DNA of 52,656 bases from a virus. The DNA lies in IMG/VR virus record IMGVR_UViG_3300031801_000001, positions 1-52,656 of that record; one strand, 5' to 3'. Of the stretch, positions 37,602-47,300 are shown piece after piece. Within the stretch, counting starts at the first letter, position 1; every line of letters starts with the position of its first letter. The notes beneath the pieces are model-generated. The model was given only the letters and a program-made list of their open reading frames with translations. It searched no databases and was not told the DNA's origin. A program made the translations under genes and the position numbers.

Positions 37602-37841
37602 TTACTTAAAAGAAAAAGCAAAACGTTTACTCAATTTATCTTTTAATTTATCTTCAATCTGTTTAATGCGAACAAAACTTAGTCCCAATCGATTTCCAAC
37701 TTCTCTCAAAGACATTTCACCATGTCGATCAACCGCAATAAGAACACAATTATTATCTTCTTCGTAATCAATCCACGATCTACAGTCCTGAACCGGACAT
37801 GTTACATCTAATTCTAAACATTTTTTGCTACATTCTCTCAT
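37602..37841 (-). CDS. small sigma-70 region 4-like regulator
   Basis: A 79-aa protein. The C-terminal MSLREVGNRLGLSFVRIKQIEDKLKDKL is a helix-turn-helix of sigma region 4 type, which contacts -35 DNA. The N-terminus has four Cys (ECSKKC, TCPVQDC) that may bind zinc, then WIDYEED. With no region 2 it cannot be a full sigma factor; it may redirect host RNA polymerase. Head-to-tail with a second small regulator (ATGA overlap). Confidence 0.75.
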   Translation of the reverse strand: MRECSKKCLELDVTCPVQDCRSWIDYEEDNNCVLIAVDRHGEMSLREVGNRLGLSFVRIKQIEDKLKDKLSKRFAFSFK

Positions 37842-38161
37842 AAATCTGGATGCTCCTTTTCCATAACGTCAAATATATTTTCAATATCTTTATCGTTCAG
37901 TCCGAACTGATCAATTGTCTCTAATCTTTTCTCCATCAATTTCTTAGATTTATGTCGTTTCATCTTATTGAGAAGAGCTTTTTGTGCTACATAATTCTCT
38001 ATAAATATAAGAATATTTTCATCATGTTCTAGATAGCCAGTCACAAATAATCTAAAAAACTCTGATCTTGTCATGCCATCATATTCCAATCTAATTTTCA
38101 ATCTCGCATGACGTTCCTCTGTGTCAACAAATAAGAAACGCTTCTTAGTTTCTTTAATCAT
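37838..38161 (-). CDS. ribbon-helix-helix-like protein
   Basis: A 107-aa protein: HARLKIRLEYDGMTRSEFFRLFVTGYLEHD matches a beta strand followed by two helices, as in phage-type RHH regulators. A basic helix (KMKRHKSKKLMEKR) follows. DNA binding is inferred. TAATG junction with the upstream gene. Confidence 0.6.
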   Translation of the reverse strand: MIKETKKRFLFVDTEERHARLKIRLEYDGMTRSEFFRLFVTGYLEHDENILIFIENYVAQKALLNKMKRHKSKKLMEKRLETIDQFGLNDKDIENIFDVMEKEHPDL

Positions 38162-39186
38162 TAATACCTCGTTAAAATATGTGGATTACTTTCTTGTTGT
38201 CCTGCGGAAGTTTGAATTATAAATTCAGCAAGGGACCAAAACTGTCTAATATTTCTTGCACCAGAATACGAAAAACCGGACACAATACCCTCTTTAAGTT
38301 CATTCATGATATAACTCACCGCTCCCTTATAGGGCACTACCGTAGAAATCCCTTCAGCGTAAGCAGCACTTCCCTTCCAACTCGCTTGAGCCTTTTTAGA
38401 AGCCATTCCTCTATATTCTTTATATTTTACTCCGTCTTCCGCTACCATAGTTAATCCTGGGGCTTCGTTAGTTCCAGCAAAGAGCGAACCTGCAATGACA
38501 AAATCTGCTCCTGCAGCCAAAGCCTTTACAATATCTCCAGAATTTCTCATGCCTCCGTCTGCGATGATTTTCGCATTAGTTCTCACTTCAGCACAGTCGA
38601 GAATGGTTTGAAACCCTGGGACTCCATGACCAGTTTGAACTCTTGTTGTGCAAATAGAACCTCCGCCAACATTGCACCTAATGCTGTCGGCTCCCCAATC
38701 AGATAAATCGGTATAACCGTCTCCGCCTGCAACATTTCCTGCCATTAAATGAAAGCAATTAGAAATTTCATCCTTTAATTTCTTAATTGTTCTTTCCATC
38801 AAAACATGATGTCCATGAGCCACATCAATACAAATAACTTCTACACCAATATCAATTAGTTCTTTTGCTCTTTCGACAAAATCACCCTTCACGCCGACTG
38901 CAGCAGCAACCGCGCCGGGGGGATCCAAACCCTCAACGGCGTCCTTCGCCATTTTAACTTGGCGATGCAGATCACAATATCTATGAATAATTGCCATGCC
39001 ACCGGCTTTAGCCATAGCGATTGCCATCTTCTCCTCTGAAACGGTGTCCATTGGACTAGAAATAATTGGAATGTCCAACCTGATAAATTCGTCTAATCTG
39101 TTGCCAATATCGATTTCCTTTCTGCTTTCAATGCTACTATATTTAGGAACCAACAAAACATCATCATAGCTCAACATCTTATCCAT
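38161..39186 (-). CDS. IMPDH/GMP reductase family, GMP reductase-like
   Basis: A 341-aa TIM-barrel enzyme with no CBS domains. The active-site loop GGGSICTTR (Cys179) is clear, followed by [36 protein letters not shown] dehydrogenases carry an Arg-Tyr pair in the flap; here the flap ([20 protein letters not shown]) lacks it, and [11 protein letters not shown] resembles GMP reductases. The likely reaction is therefore NADPH-dependent GMP to IMP, but IMP oxidation is the alternative. It would supply the PurA-like enzyme at 45562-46554. Confidence 0.75.
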   Translation of the reverse strand: MDKMLSYDDVLLVPKYSSIESRKEIDIGNRLDEFIRLDIPIISSPMDTVSEEKMAIAMAKAGGMAIIHRYCDLHRQVKMAKDAVEGLDPPGAVAAAVGVKGDFVERAKELIDIGVEVICIDVAHGHHVLMERTIKKLKDEISNCFHLMAGNVAGGDGYTDLSDWGADSIRCNVGGGSICTTRVQTGHGVPGFQTILDCAEVRTNAKIIADGGMRNSGDIVKALAAGADFVIAGSLFAGTNEAPGLTMVAEDGVKYKEYRGMASKKAQASWKGSAAYAEGISTVVPYKGAVSYIMNELKEGIVSGFSYSGARNIRQFWSLAEFIIQTSAGQQESNPHILTRY

Positions 39187-39626
39187 TACTTTCTCTCCAT
39201 AAAGCTCATCATGGGAGCCATATTTTCTCCATCAAATATCACAACCATCGATGGAAAAGGAGCAGAGTTCTTGGAGTTTCCAAATTTCAATCTTCCTTTC
39301 ACAAATCGAATCTCTCTAGCGTGGGTACAGTATTCGTGAAAATATCTAGTATCTGTTCTTGCGGGCAGCAGACATACTATAATTGCATTTCCTCTCTCGT
39401 TGTAAGCTTTCTTAATCCAATTCTTAATCTTAGAATACGGTGGATTCATAAACACAATATGCTTTGCCCAAGATTTAGAAAGTCCATCATCTTCCTCGGT
39501 AAAATATTCATCACACTTATGATTCTTGTCAGAAGCACAAGGATCAAGCGTGAAACCAAACTGTGAGTTTAGTTTATCATAAAACTCCAAAGAAGTACTC
39601 CAACTATCTGATTTGGAACTGAACAT
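39186..39626 (-). CDS. Dam-type N6-adenine methyltransferase
   Basis: A 146-aa protein of the small phage DNA N-6-adenine methyltransferase family: WSTSLEFYDKLNSQFGFTLDPCAS at the N-terminus, the catalytic FMNPPYSKI, then AIIVCLLPARTDTRYFHEY and RFVKGRLKFG. It would methylate adenine in DNA, commonly to evade restriction. ATG 39626 is chosen; the longer frame lies inside dut. Confidence 0.85.
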   Translation of the reverse strand: MFSSKSDSWSTSLEFYDKLNSQFGFTLDPCASDKNHKCDEYFTEEDDGLSKSWAKHIVFMNPPYSKIKNWIKKAYNERGNAIIVCLLPARTDTRYFHEYCTHAREIRFVKGRLKFGNSKNSAPFPSMVVIFDGENMAPMMSFMERK

Positions 39627-39642
39627 TGTTTTCTGAGTTGAT

Positions 39643-40098
39643 TTATTCACCAGTTGAACCCAAAGAACCCTCGCCGCGTTCACTGATCGTAATTGGATAC
39701 CACTCATATAAATCTTCACTACCTTCAACCGCTCTAAATGAAACAACTGGAATCATTACCAATTGTGCAATCTTTTGTCCAGGCTCAATTATTTGTATAT
39801 CATTTCCGACATTATGAAGATTGATAAAAACCTCCCCACTATATCCCGAATCAATTACATGAGCACCAACTAATAAACTTCGCTTACCAGCAACGCTTGA
39901 TCTGTTTTTAACCTCCAGCATAAAACCGTGAGGAATTCCAAAACGCAAACCAGTTTCCAGCATAACGCTATTGCCGGGACGGAGATCAACACTCAATCTA
40001 TTTTCAGGGCAAAAGAACACATCCAGTCCCGCATCAGATGGATTTGCCCTTTGTGGAGGAATTGCGTCTAAGTGCGTTCTTACGTATTCAATAATCAT
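39643..40098 (-). CDS. dut: dUTPase
   Basis: A 151-aa trimeric dUTPase. Motif 1 is SDAGLDVF (21-28), motif 2 the NRSSVAGK segment, motif 3 HVIDSGYSGEV, motif 4 PGQKIAQLV and motif 5 RGEGSLGSTG, so all five are present and the C-terminal Gly-rich lid is intact. It converts dUTP to dUMP and pyrophosphate, keeping uracil out of DNA and feeding dTMP synthesis. Confidence 0.92.
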   Translation of the reverse strand: MIIEYVRTHLDAIPPQRANPSDAGLDVFFCPENRLSVDLRPGNSVMLETGLRFGIPHGFMLEVKNRSSVAGKRSLLVGAHVIDSGYSGEVFINLHNVGNDIQIIEPGQKIAQLVMIPVVSFRAVEGSEDLYEWYPITISERGEGSLGSTGE

Positions 40099-40277
40099 TG
40101 TATTTTCTCCATTTCTTGACAGTGAAAAAGCAATTCCTGTTCTCTAACCAAAACTCTATAAATTTCATATGGTTCGTCAGAAGAATAGCCAGTAATGCTC
40201 ATTCTGTTTATACTACTATCTGGGGCGCCCCCCCAAAACCTCACAAGATCTCCAACTTTTGTACTTGCTTCTTTCAT
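40095..40277 (-). CDS. SH3-like small protein, divergent
   Basis: A 60-aa protein: STKVGDLVRFWGG, then YEIYRVLVREQELLF. The GLV strand is replaced, as in 14718-14891. It lies between the polymerase and dut genes (ATGA overlap with dut), far from the SH3 clusters. Confidence 0.65.
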   Translation of the reverse strand: MKEASTKVGDLVRFWGGAPDSSINRMSITGYSSDEPYEIYRVLVREQELLFHCQEMEKIQ

Positions 40278-40278
40278 A

Positions 40279-43200
40279 TCATCCCAACAACTTCAAATTC
40301 TTCCAAAGTTGCCTGACGCTGAATCCCCACTGCTCATCGTAGTCCAACTTCCCCATGTATGGATGATTTATAAAAATCTTATCCTTTTCTGGACGGACTC
40401 CCCAACATTTGATTCTAGTAATTGTGCTGGAGGAATCAATCACCTTCATGATGTAGTACGCCTTATTGTTCTTTGTTTTCTTGAGAACTACCTCTCTCGG
40501 AATAAACCAAGCAACTCCTAAATTATTATCCCATTCACCAATTGGCGGAATGCAATATTCATCTAATTTCTTAACAACAGAATCATCCATCACCATTTCT
40601 AAAGGAAATTTGCCAGTCAAACTAACAATGTTTTCAAGCTTCTCTTGGTTAGTAAACTCGCCTTCGGGTTTATACAATTCAATATTCTCCAAAAACTTTA
40701 CTTCCTTTCTCGCTCGATCCACAGCCACACAACTCCAAAAGTGTTTTGCACCAGAGAACCGTTTATCCATCAGAATGTCCAAGGCGTCGCTGCGGCATAA
40801 AACATCCAAAGCCTTCTTGTTGAGTTTACTATAAACAATACTCTCGTTAAAAAGAAAATCTTCAATATTTTTAAATGGTCTATTTTGCATAATTTGTGCA
40901 ATTGCAGCTTCGCCCAAACCTTTAATTGTATTGAGAGGTTGAATTAGGGTTTTGCCATCATCAGAAAGCTCCCAAACAACTCCTGAGGAATTTATGTCAA
41001 GGCTCTTAATTTCATAACCAAATCCCTTAACTATTGTAATTGCTTTTTCCTTTTTGGTATCGGAAGCATTATCTAAGTGTGCAGCCATCCATTCATCTTG
41101 ATAATAATTTAGCAGCCAAGCGCACTGATAGGAGATTAAGCTATACGCAATTGCATGGGATTTATTAAAACCATATCCCGAAAATAATACAAACTTGTCC
41201 CACAAATCCTGTGTCTGTCGCTCGGTCAACTTCTTCTCTTGACAACCATCAAAGAACTTCTTCTTGATTTTATTGAGCTTTTTAACACTCTTGCTGGCAT
41301 CCTGCTGACGAGCCTGGGAATGCTCAGTTACCAGAAGCTTTCTTAATACATTGCCCTCGTCCAGAGAAATATTCTTGCCCAACTTGTGAGCGAGCAATGC
41401 AATCTGCTCTTGGAATATAAGCAGCCCATATGTTTCCTTGGTTACATCCTTTACCAAAGGATGAACATACTCAATGGAACTTGGATCTTCTTTGGCTTCT
41501 AAATACATCTTGTCCGCGCCGGCACCTAAAGTGGCAGGACGATAAATGGCAGTAATTGCCGCCAAGTCAGTAATGTTTTGAGGTTTAGCTCTTTTACAGA
41601 AATTCTGTGTTCCGGCTTCTGTAAACTGAAACACACTCGCCCACTTACCAGCATGATAAATGTTTTTGTATACACTCTGATCATTCAAATCAATTCGATC
41701 TGGGTGGAGCTTCTCATTGTAATAATCCTTAATATCCTCAAAGGTTGGATCTTCAACTCCCTCATGTCGAACGAGAATATGATGGATTGCATTCTCTAAC
41801 ATCTGTAAAGTGTCGAGAGCCAAAATATCAAACTTAATAAAACCCATAGGCTCTAAGTGCTTGACTCGTAAACCTTCCGTCCACGGAGTTTGTCTAACGT
41901 CCTTGCTCTTGATAATGGGCATGTATTTAGACATATCTTCAGCAATCACAACGCCGCCAGCATGGCGACCGCACGACTTAACTGAGCCATGAATGGATTC
42001 AATGTGAGTGCCAATATCAGGATGCTTGGTCAAGAAAGCTTTAAGTGAATCACTATATAACATCACCTCTTCGTATGTTGGCTGATACACTCCAGCCTTG
42101 ATTCCTTTCGCTGCTTTAGCTTTAGGAGTCGCCTCTTGCATCATTCTGTTCGTGACAGCATTTACTTCTTGAAATGAGATGTTGTAGAATTTAGAAACGT
42201 CCTTAATTAAACTTCGAAGCTGCAATGTATTCCAATTAGAAATTGGAACCACTTTATCTTCACCCCACTTTTCAATCAATCTTTCTTTCACTCTCCAGTT
42301 GTTTCCAATATCATAATCAATATCTGGATAGTCTTTTGCGTCTGCTCTCAAAAATCTTGAGAAGAGGAGATTGTATTTAATTGGATCAACCTGTGTGATT
42401 CCCAACACGTATGCAACAAGCGAACCTGCCGCAGAACCTCTACCGGCTCCAGAAATCTGTTCACTTGAAGCCATGTCTGCAATGGCTTTCATCATCAAAA
42501 AGTATTTTGAAAAGCCTCTGTCTTTAATAATAGAAATCTCACCCTTTAATCGATCAATATATTCAGTATCAGTCAAACCCATATTCTTCATATTGTCCAC
42601 ACAAAGCCTAACCAATGCCTGCTCCGGGGTATTGCCTGCGGGGACAACAAAATCAGGAAGCCTTACCGTGTTATCGGGAATGAACTTTTCAATTCTCTTG
42701 TGAGCAATGTCGTGTGTTCTTTCCATGCTTTCGCGGATTTCATCATCGTTATATTCAATACCAAGATTGCCTGAATACTTCTTGTAAGCTTCCCACATTT
42801 GCTCCCCATTTTTAGGGTATAGCTCATAGCCTGTTTCATCAACAGAAACGGGAATGTCGTCAGAAAGCCAGTCTGGTCTTTTCCTTCCAATCCAGCCTAA
42901 TCTTTTATAGAGTTCGCGGTCCTTCCACGATTCGGGAGATGGGTAATGACTGTCAGCAGTGGAAATTAATTGCGTCTCCATCTCTCTTGCAATTTGAATT
43001 ATATATTGATTTAATTCATGTTGTTCTGGGATACTATTCCATTGAACTTCTGCGTACCATCTGTCGCCAAAGGTGTCTTGCATCTTGCGAGTTGTCTCTC
43101 GCATTGTTTCCAAAACTGCCTCCGAACCTTGATCTTTGTTTTCCCAATAATCTTTGGCGTAGATGCCACCAAGACAGGCTGAAGAAGCGATAATTCCCTC

Positions 43201-43731
43201 GCTGTGTTCTCTTAGCATAGAATAATCCATGCGAGGATAACTATAAAAATTCTTTGGATCATACGACTTGGTTACAAGCTGAAATAGATTACTCAGCCCA
43301 ATTTGATTCTGCGCAAGAAGAATGATGTGATTTCTTCGATTCAGCTTTTTGTTGCTCTTCCTCGATAAACCCTCATCCTCAATAGAAATACCAGACTCGT
43401 CACCTTCGTCCTTTTTCTTTCGACCTTTCTTTTTAGCTTTCTCGATCTCAAACTGGGCGCGTTCCTTTCGCCATTCCTCAATTGAGGAAATAAAATAGGC
43501 TTCGATTCCATAAATTGGTTTAAAGTCTTTGCCATCTTCAAGCATTTTCTTTGCGTGCAAAACCTGATAAGGCAAACCATTCATATTGCCATGATCTGTC
43601 AAAGCCAAGGCATCAGAACCATTCTCAAAAGCGAAATCCATATGTTTATTCGGGTAACCAAGTCCGTCAAAAGGTGAACCAGCAGTAGAGTGAGCGTGTA
43701 AACCTACAAATGGAATTTTACTCTTGCACAT
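40279..43731 (-). CDS. dnaE: DNA polymerase III alpha subunit
   Basis: A 1150-aa protein. The N-terminal PHP domain opens FVGLHAHSTAGSPFDG and continues ALTDHGNM. The palm follows with GAGRGSAAGSLVAYVLGITQVDP and the catalytic YPDIDYDIG, then a fingers region (FQEQIALLAHKLG, GYGFNKSHAIAYSLISYQCAWLL) and a helix-hairpin-helix-like GLGEAAIAQIM. The C-terminal OB-type region is present but short. A charged linker near 110-130 splits the PHP domain. It would be the phage's own replicative polymerase; no separate proofreading exonuclease is visible in the window. Confidence 0.95.
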   Translation of the reverse strand: MCKSKIPFVGLHAHSTAGSPFDGLGYPNKHMDFAFENGSDALALTDHGNMNGLPYQVLHAKKMLEDGKDFKPIYGIEAYFISSIEEWRKERAQFEIEKAKKKGRKKKDEGDESGISIEDEGLSRKSNKKLNRRNHIILLAQNQIGLSNLFQLVTKSYDPKNFYSYPRMDYSMLREHSEGIIASSACLGGIYAKDYWENKDQGSEAVLETMRETTRKMQDTFGDRWYAEVQWNSIPEQHELNQYIIQIAREMETQLISTADSHYPSPESWKDRELYKRLGWIGRKRPDWLSDDIPVSVDETGYELYPKNGEQMWEAYKKYSGNLGIEYNDDEIRESMERTHDIAHKRIEKFIPDNTVRLPDFVVPAGNTPEQALVRLCVDNMKNMGLTDTEYIDRLKGEISIIKDRGFSKYFLMMKAIADMASSEQISGAGRGSAAGSLVAYVLGITQVDPIKYNLLFSRFLRADAKDYPDIDYDIGNNWRVKERLIEKWGEDKVVPISNWNTLQLRSLIKDVSKFYNISFQEVNAVTNRMMQEATPKAKAAKGIKAGVYQPTYEEVMLYSDSLKAFLTKHPDIGTHIESIHGSVKSCGRHAGGVVIAEDMSKYMPIIKSKDVRQTPWTEGLRVKHLEPMGFIKFDILALDTLQMLENAIHHILVRHEGVEDPTFEDIKDYYNEKLHPDRIDLNDQSVYKNIYHAGKWASVFQFTEAGTQNFCKRAKPQNITDLAAITAIYRPATLGAGADKMYLEAKEDPSSIEYVHPLVKDVTKETYGLLIFQEQIALLAHKLGKNISLDEGNVLRKLLVTEHSQARQQDASKSVKKLNKIKKKFFDGCQEKKLTERQTQDLWDKFVLFSGYGFNKSHAIAYSLISYQCAWLLNYYQDEWMAAHLDNASDTKKEKAITIVKGFGYEIKSLDINSSGVVWELSDDGKTLIQPLNTIKGLGEAAIAQIMQNRPFKNIEDFLFNESIVYSKLNKKALDVLCRSDALDILMDKRFSGAKHFWSCVAVDRARKEVKFLENIELYKPEGEFTNQEKLENIVSLTGKFPLEMVMDDSVVKKLDEYCIPPIGEWDNNLGVAWFIPREVVLKKTKNNKAYYIMKVIDSSSTITRIKCWGVRPEKDKIFINHPYMGKLDYDEQWGFSVRQLWKNLKLLG

Positions 43732-44626
43732 TATCTACCCCCACGAGATTAAATTCTCTATAACAACGAATGATATCAAGTTCTGGTCTTATAATCTCTA
43801 AAGCGTCACCGCTTCCCAAATATTTGCCATAATTTTCCCAGCTATCAATACCATAATAAAACAACAATTCGTTCAAAATCCAACTATCTTTTGTTTCTTC
43901 ATATGTAATCTCTATATTAACAGATTTAAAGATTTTGTCAAGAGAAAAGAACCTAGCTGAATATCTTTTTTCCAGGGGGAGCCTTTTGGTTTGTATTTTT
44001 GGATGACCTTTTTCTTTAATGCCGGTGCCTTCTTTTATTATATAATTCTTTATGTCTCGCAACTCTTCAGCAGTAAACGTGAACCCTAAGTATAAACCAT
44101 CTTTAATAGTTTGTCCATTATAAGCAAGAGCAAATCCTCTATTTGAAGATATATATTTTCTCATTGAACCTAAAAATTCTACTGGATAAACGCCATAAGG
44201 AAATGAAACATAATATCTATTTGGCGCTGTCCATCTGCTAATATTAGAGCTAACTGATTTAGCTGTCATAGCGCCATGAATCACACTCCACCCTAATGAA
44301 TCTCGCCTTCCCCTGTCTCTCGGATTGATGGGAACATAAAAAATAGGAATCTTTCTGTCTCTCTGTTCAAAATTAAGTCTACTCATGCAAATAGGATCTT
44401 GAGCAAAATCACCAAGCCGATGTTTTATCAGTGGTTCAATATCGTCATTACAAACAATCCAAATAGTTTCACAACCAGCATATGCACACTCAACCACGGA
44501 ACGTTCAACTGCCAGATAGTCTTGTCCTACGGGCATCAACGCATCGTGCCATGGCATATTGAAGTCTAATTTTTGACCAGCAACAGGAACAATGCCAGCT
44601 AAATGAAACGCACCATTACCGGGCAT
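43718..44626 (-). CDS. GT-A/nucleotidyltransferase-like protein
   Basis: A 302-aa protein. The N-terminus AGIVPVAGQKLDFNMPWHDALMPVG ... CAYAGCETIWIVCNDD resembles sugar-nucleotide transferases (substrate loop, then a strand ending in DD). The catalytic part beyond residue 110 is not diagnostic. It overlaps dnaE by 14 nt and the next gene by 11 nt, so it is made with the replication enzymes; DNA or sugar modification is a possible role but unproven. Confidence 0.55.
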   Translation of the reverse strand: MPGNGAFHLAGIVPVAGQKLDFNMPWHDALMPVGQDYLAVERSVVECAYAGCETIWIVCNDDIEPLIKHRLGDFAQDPICMSRLNFEQRDRKIPIFYVPINPRDRGRRDSLGWSVIHGAMTAKSVSSNISRWTAPNRYYVSFPYGVYPVEFLGSMRKYISSNRGFALAYNGQTIKDGLYLGFTFTAEELRDIKNYIIKEGTGIKEKGHPKIQTKRLPLEKRYSARFFSLDKIFKSVNIEITYEETKDSWILNELLFYYGIDSWENYGKYLGSGDALEIIRPELDIIRCYREFNLVGVDNVQE

Positions 44627-45545
44627 TTAAATAAATCTCTCCTCCCAAGGTCTGAGTTGTCTTGTACAGATAATCATCTATGGGAAATTGTAGCTTATAA
44701 TCTTCAGCAATCTCTTCTTCGCTCAACGCAATGAATGTAATATCGCCTTCTTGTTTTGAAGAGAAATCATAAAATGGAATCACATCCCTTCTCTCATATT
44801 CAATTGCTGGTAAATAATAAGAGTATTTACTTGGATCATGTACATCTTTTCCATTTCTAGTGCCTCGGATTCCAAGCTCTTTCATTATTTTAAGTACTTT
44901 GAATTTAACAAACGTGTCAGTATACTGAACGTCTCTAAGTTGTTGTCCAACCATAAAAGAAATTGCCGCAATATCTTTAGCATTTCTTATTTGTGCCTTA
45001 TAAAAATAAATCTCTTTTACGAAATCATCATTAGTGAATGTGTAATCAATATTATGTTTATTGCCTCTCCGAACATTAAACCAATCAACAACCTTATATT
45101 TTTTGATTCTGTCAGACAAAGAGAAGGGCAAACCCCGAACATTCTCGTTATCAAATACAAACAATTTACCAAATTTGCCCTTAATAACTCTAGATCTCCG
45201 AGTTACAACTTTAAATTCATTATCATCTTGAATTCTAAATGAAGCCGACTTAAGAGAAAGAGGACACAATCCCGAAAGAGATAAAACAAAAAACAACTTT
45301 TGCCATACCTCAAATCTCGGCAGACCAACCTCCACAATACCATTCCCAGTGTTTAGTTCATAGCTTCTCGGTTCAAATCCAAACTGTCCAAGATCAAAAT
45401 TTGAATCAAAAAATTCAAATGGTAATGGAGGTTTGTCGGCATTAATAATTATTGGATATTTGTTCAAATAAGCAAACATCAATGCATTTAAGCCACTTCC
45501 TACAACCAAATTATCGTATGAATATGAATGATTAAGTTTAATCAC
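44616..45545 (-). CDS. Rossmann-like phage protein
   Basis: A 309-aa protein from a GTG start. VVGSGLNALMFAYLNKYPIIINAD fits a G-x-G-x-x-A dinucleotide-binding turn with an Asp at the end of the second strand. The rest has no recognised motif. It is always read together with the transferase-like gene (11-nt overlap). FAD or NAD binding is a guess from the first 40 residues. Confidence 0.5.
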   Translation of the reverse strand: MIKLNHSYSYDNLVVGSGLNALMFAYLNKYPIIINADKPPLPFEFFDSNFDLGQFGFEPRSYELNTGNGIVEVGLPRFEVWQKLFFVLSLSGLCPLSLKSASFRIQDDNEFKVVTRRSRVIKGKFGKLFVFDNENVRGLPFSLSDRIKKYKVVDWFNVRRGNKHNIDYTFTNDDFVKEIYFYKAQIRNAKDIAAISFMVGQQLRDVQYTDTFVKFKVLKIMKELGIRGTRNGKDVHDPSKYSYYLPAIEYERRDVIPFYDFSSKQEGDITFIALSEEEIAEDYKLQFPIDDYLYKTTQTLGGEIYLNAR

Positions 45546-45561
45546 GTAAACGTATCAAATG

Positions 45562-46554
45562 TTAAATAATTTCTTTATTCGAACTGAAAGTGATGTCCAC
45601 TGTTGGGTTAGTACCACTTTTGATAAAAGTCTGCATTTCGTCCATGGATTGGAATCTTTTCTCTTCGTCTCCAACTAAAATAACAAAACCACCGTACTCT
45701 TCCAAAACATCAATCTTGTTGATAATGAGATCGGTGACTCCATTAACTTTAATAGCACGTTGTAGTCTTTCCCAGTTCATCCAATTACATTGTCTTGGGC
45801 GCCCTGTGGTTGCTCCAAACTCTTCACCTAGCCTTCTAATTGTATGCCAAAATACCTGATCGTGAGGTTCAAATGACTTCGCACCAACATATGTTTCATA
45901 AATCTTCGCTACGCCATAAACCCGGCGAATCGCTTGAGCGGGAATACCTGAATTCAAAACTGCACCAATGCCAGTATTTGAGCTTGTAACAAATGGATAG
46001 TCACCATGATCAATATCTAAGCAAAATCCCTGAGCCCCTTCAAATAAAGCCACAACTCCATCACCATGTAGCTCATCAATTGAATCAACAAGACGAGAAC
46101 GCAAAAGAGGCTCGTCCACGTCTTCTGCTCGGATACCCCTGCGTGCAAACTTATCAGTATAGCACTGACCAATACCTCTCTTGGTTGTTCCGATTTTAAC
46201 ATCTTTTGAATCTTCATTAAGATGCTTGTCTGTAACAATATGAGCGTTATGAGCAATTCTTAGATTGTCAAAAGCTTTAATGCCCTTGCTCTCCAACTCT
46301 TCGATCTCTTCAAAGAGAGTTTTTACATTGATAACGCAACCGGGTCCAATAATTGATGTTTTATTGAAAAAAACACCCGCTGGAAGGAGGTGAGTAATGC
46401 ATTTTTCGCCCTCATGATAAATTGTATGTCCAGCGTTTGCTCCGCCGTTGAATCTTACAACATGAGTGTACTCTGGGTTCTTCGCCAGATTGTAAGATAC
46501 TTTACCCTTGGATTCGTCTCCATGTTGAAGACCTAAAACTACATCAGCTATCAT
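45562..46554 (-). CDS. purA: short adenylosuccinate synthetase (PurA-like)
   Basis: A 330-aa protein, about 100 residues shorter than bacterial PurA and close to the archaeal and phage PurZ size class. HGDESKGK (11-18) keeps the catalytic Asp13; PurZ enzymes that make the dGMP adduct have Ser there. NAGHT (40-44), IGTTKRGIG (121-129), GATTGRPRQ (247-255, aspartate loop) and NKIDVL (279-284, guanine recognition) are present. The loop Gly is Ser15 and the usual GGHNAGH is GGANAGH. ATG 46554 has a GGAGAAAG site. The expected reaction is IMP + Asp + GTP to adenylosuccinate; a dGMP-type activity is less likely but testable. Confidence 0.85.
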   Translation of the reverse strand: MIADVVLGLQHGDESKGKVSYNLAKNPEYTHVVRFNGGANAGHTIYHEGEKCITHLLPAGVFFNKTSIIGPGCVINVKTLFEEIEELESKGIKAFDNLRIAHNAHIVTDKHLNEDSKDVKIGTTKRGIGQCYTDKFARRGIRAEDVDEPLLRSRLVDSIDELHGDGVVALFEGAQGFCLDIDHGDYPFVTSSNTGIGAVLNSGIPAQAIRRVYGVAKIYETYVGAKSFEPHDQVFWHTIRRLGEEFGATTGRPRQCNWMNWERLQRAIKVNGVTDLIINKIDVLEEYGGFVILVGDEEKRFQSMDEMQTFIKSGTNPTVDITFSSNKEII

Positions 46555-46825
46555 TGCTTTCTCCATTTGGTTCTGTCAGAACCAAATAGATTCCATTTGG
46601 CTCAATGATCGTACAACCGCATTTAACAGATATACTATCAAGCCAACCATTTGCATCCTCCACACTCCACACAATTTCTTTAACTTGATTGTTACCTTCA
46701 TCTGACTTAAAAATTTCAGATACCGAAACATGATATTCTTCCTTTTTCACGTCTAAGCCATGAAAATAGTTTGTTCTAACCATTGCAATTCCATTTTCAA
46801 TAATAATAGTGCCTAATTCAATCAT
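46544..46825 (-). CDS. small beta-rich protein
   Basis: A 93-aa protein: IELGTIIIENGIAMV, YHVSVSEIF, VKEIVWSVED and GIYLVLTEPNG. The pattern is reminiscent of, but not clearly within, the SH3-like family. Overlaps purA by 11 nt. Confidence 0.5.
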   Translation of the reverse strand: MIELGTIIIENGIAMVRTNYFHGLDVKKEEYHVSVSEIFKSDEGNNQVKEIVWSVEDANGWLDSISVKCGCTIIEPNGIYLVLTEPNGESNDS

Positions 46826-47300
46826 CTTTAACCGCCTTTTTAATTTCCATTTCTTCCAATAAATTCAAAGCTTTATCAACAAATTCAGCAGTTGGTCTGA
46901 CCTTATTAAGAGTCATGGCAGCTTTTTGCAATGTCGCCTTAATCAACTTTCTATAAACATCGGGACAATTAGATTTATTTACCACCTCCTCGGCAATATA
47001 CTTTTCAATATTTTCTAGAACTTCCCATGAAAGCAATTCAGTTTTGGCAGGATGAAATACTTCAATTTTCGATTGAGAACGAACAGGAACGAAATAATGT
47101 AATACATTTTGTGCCTTGTCCTTGTTTTCTATTTTGTTTTGAGTTCTCTCTAGATGAGAGACAACATCATGCGGGGGAATTCCGCTTACATCGATATACA
47201 CAACAACAATGGGCATTAAACCATTCTTAACGCCTTCTTCCAAAACAACAACTCTCTTCTTTAGTTTATTGATATCTTCAAAATTCCGACTAGGTAACAT
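46818..47300 (-). CDS. hypothetical protein
   Basis: A 160-aa protein: a charged N-terminal helix, strand LMPIVVVYIDVSG, PPHDVVSHLERTQ, and helical ends. Unrecognised. Its ATG directly abuts the stop of the GroES-like gene, so both are expressed together. Confidence 0.5.
   Translation of the reverse strand: MLPSRNFEDINKLKKRVVVLEEGVKNGLMPIVVVYIDVSGIPPHDVVSHLERTQNKIENKDKAQNVLHYFVPVRSQSKIEVFHPAKTELLSWEVLENIEKYIAEEVVNKSNCPDVYRKLIKATLQKAAMTLNKVRPTAEFVDKALNLLEEMEIKKAVKDD

Noticed and set aside
38161-39186. Standard IMP dehydrogenase
   Set aside because: CBS domains and the flap Arg-Tyr pair are absent; the GMP-reductase reading fits better, though not proven.
45562-46554. PurZ of a canonical 2-aminoadenine (Z) genome
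   Set aside because: The catalytic Asp13 is kept (PurZ has Ser) and no DatZ, MazZ or DpoZ gene is recognised; an atypical variant remains possible.
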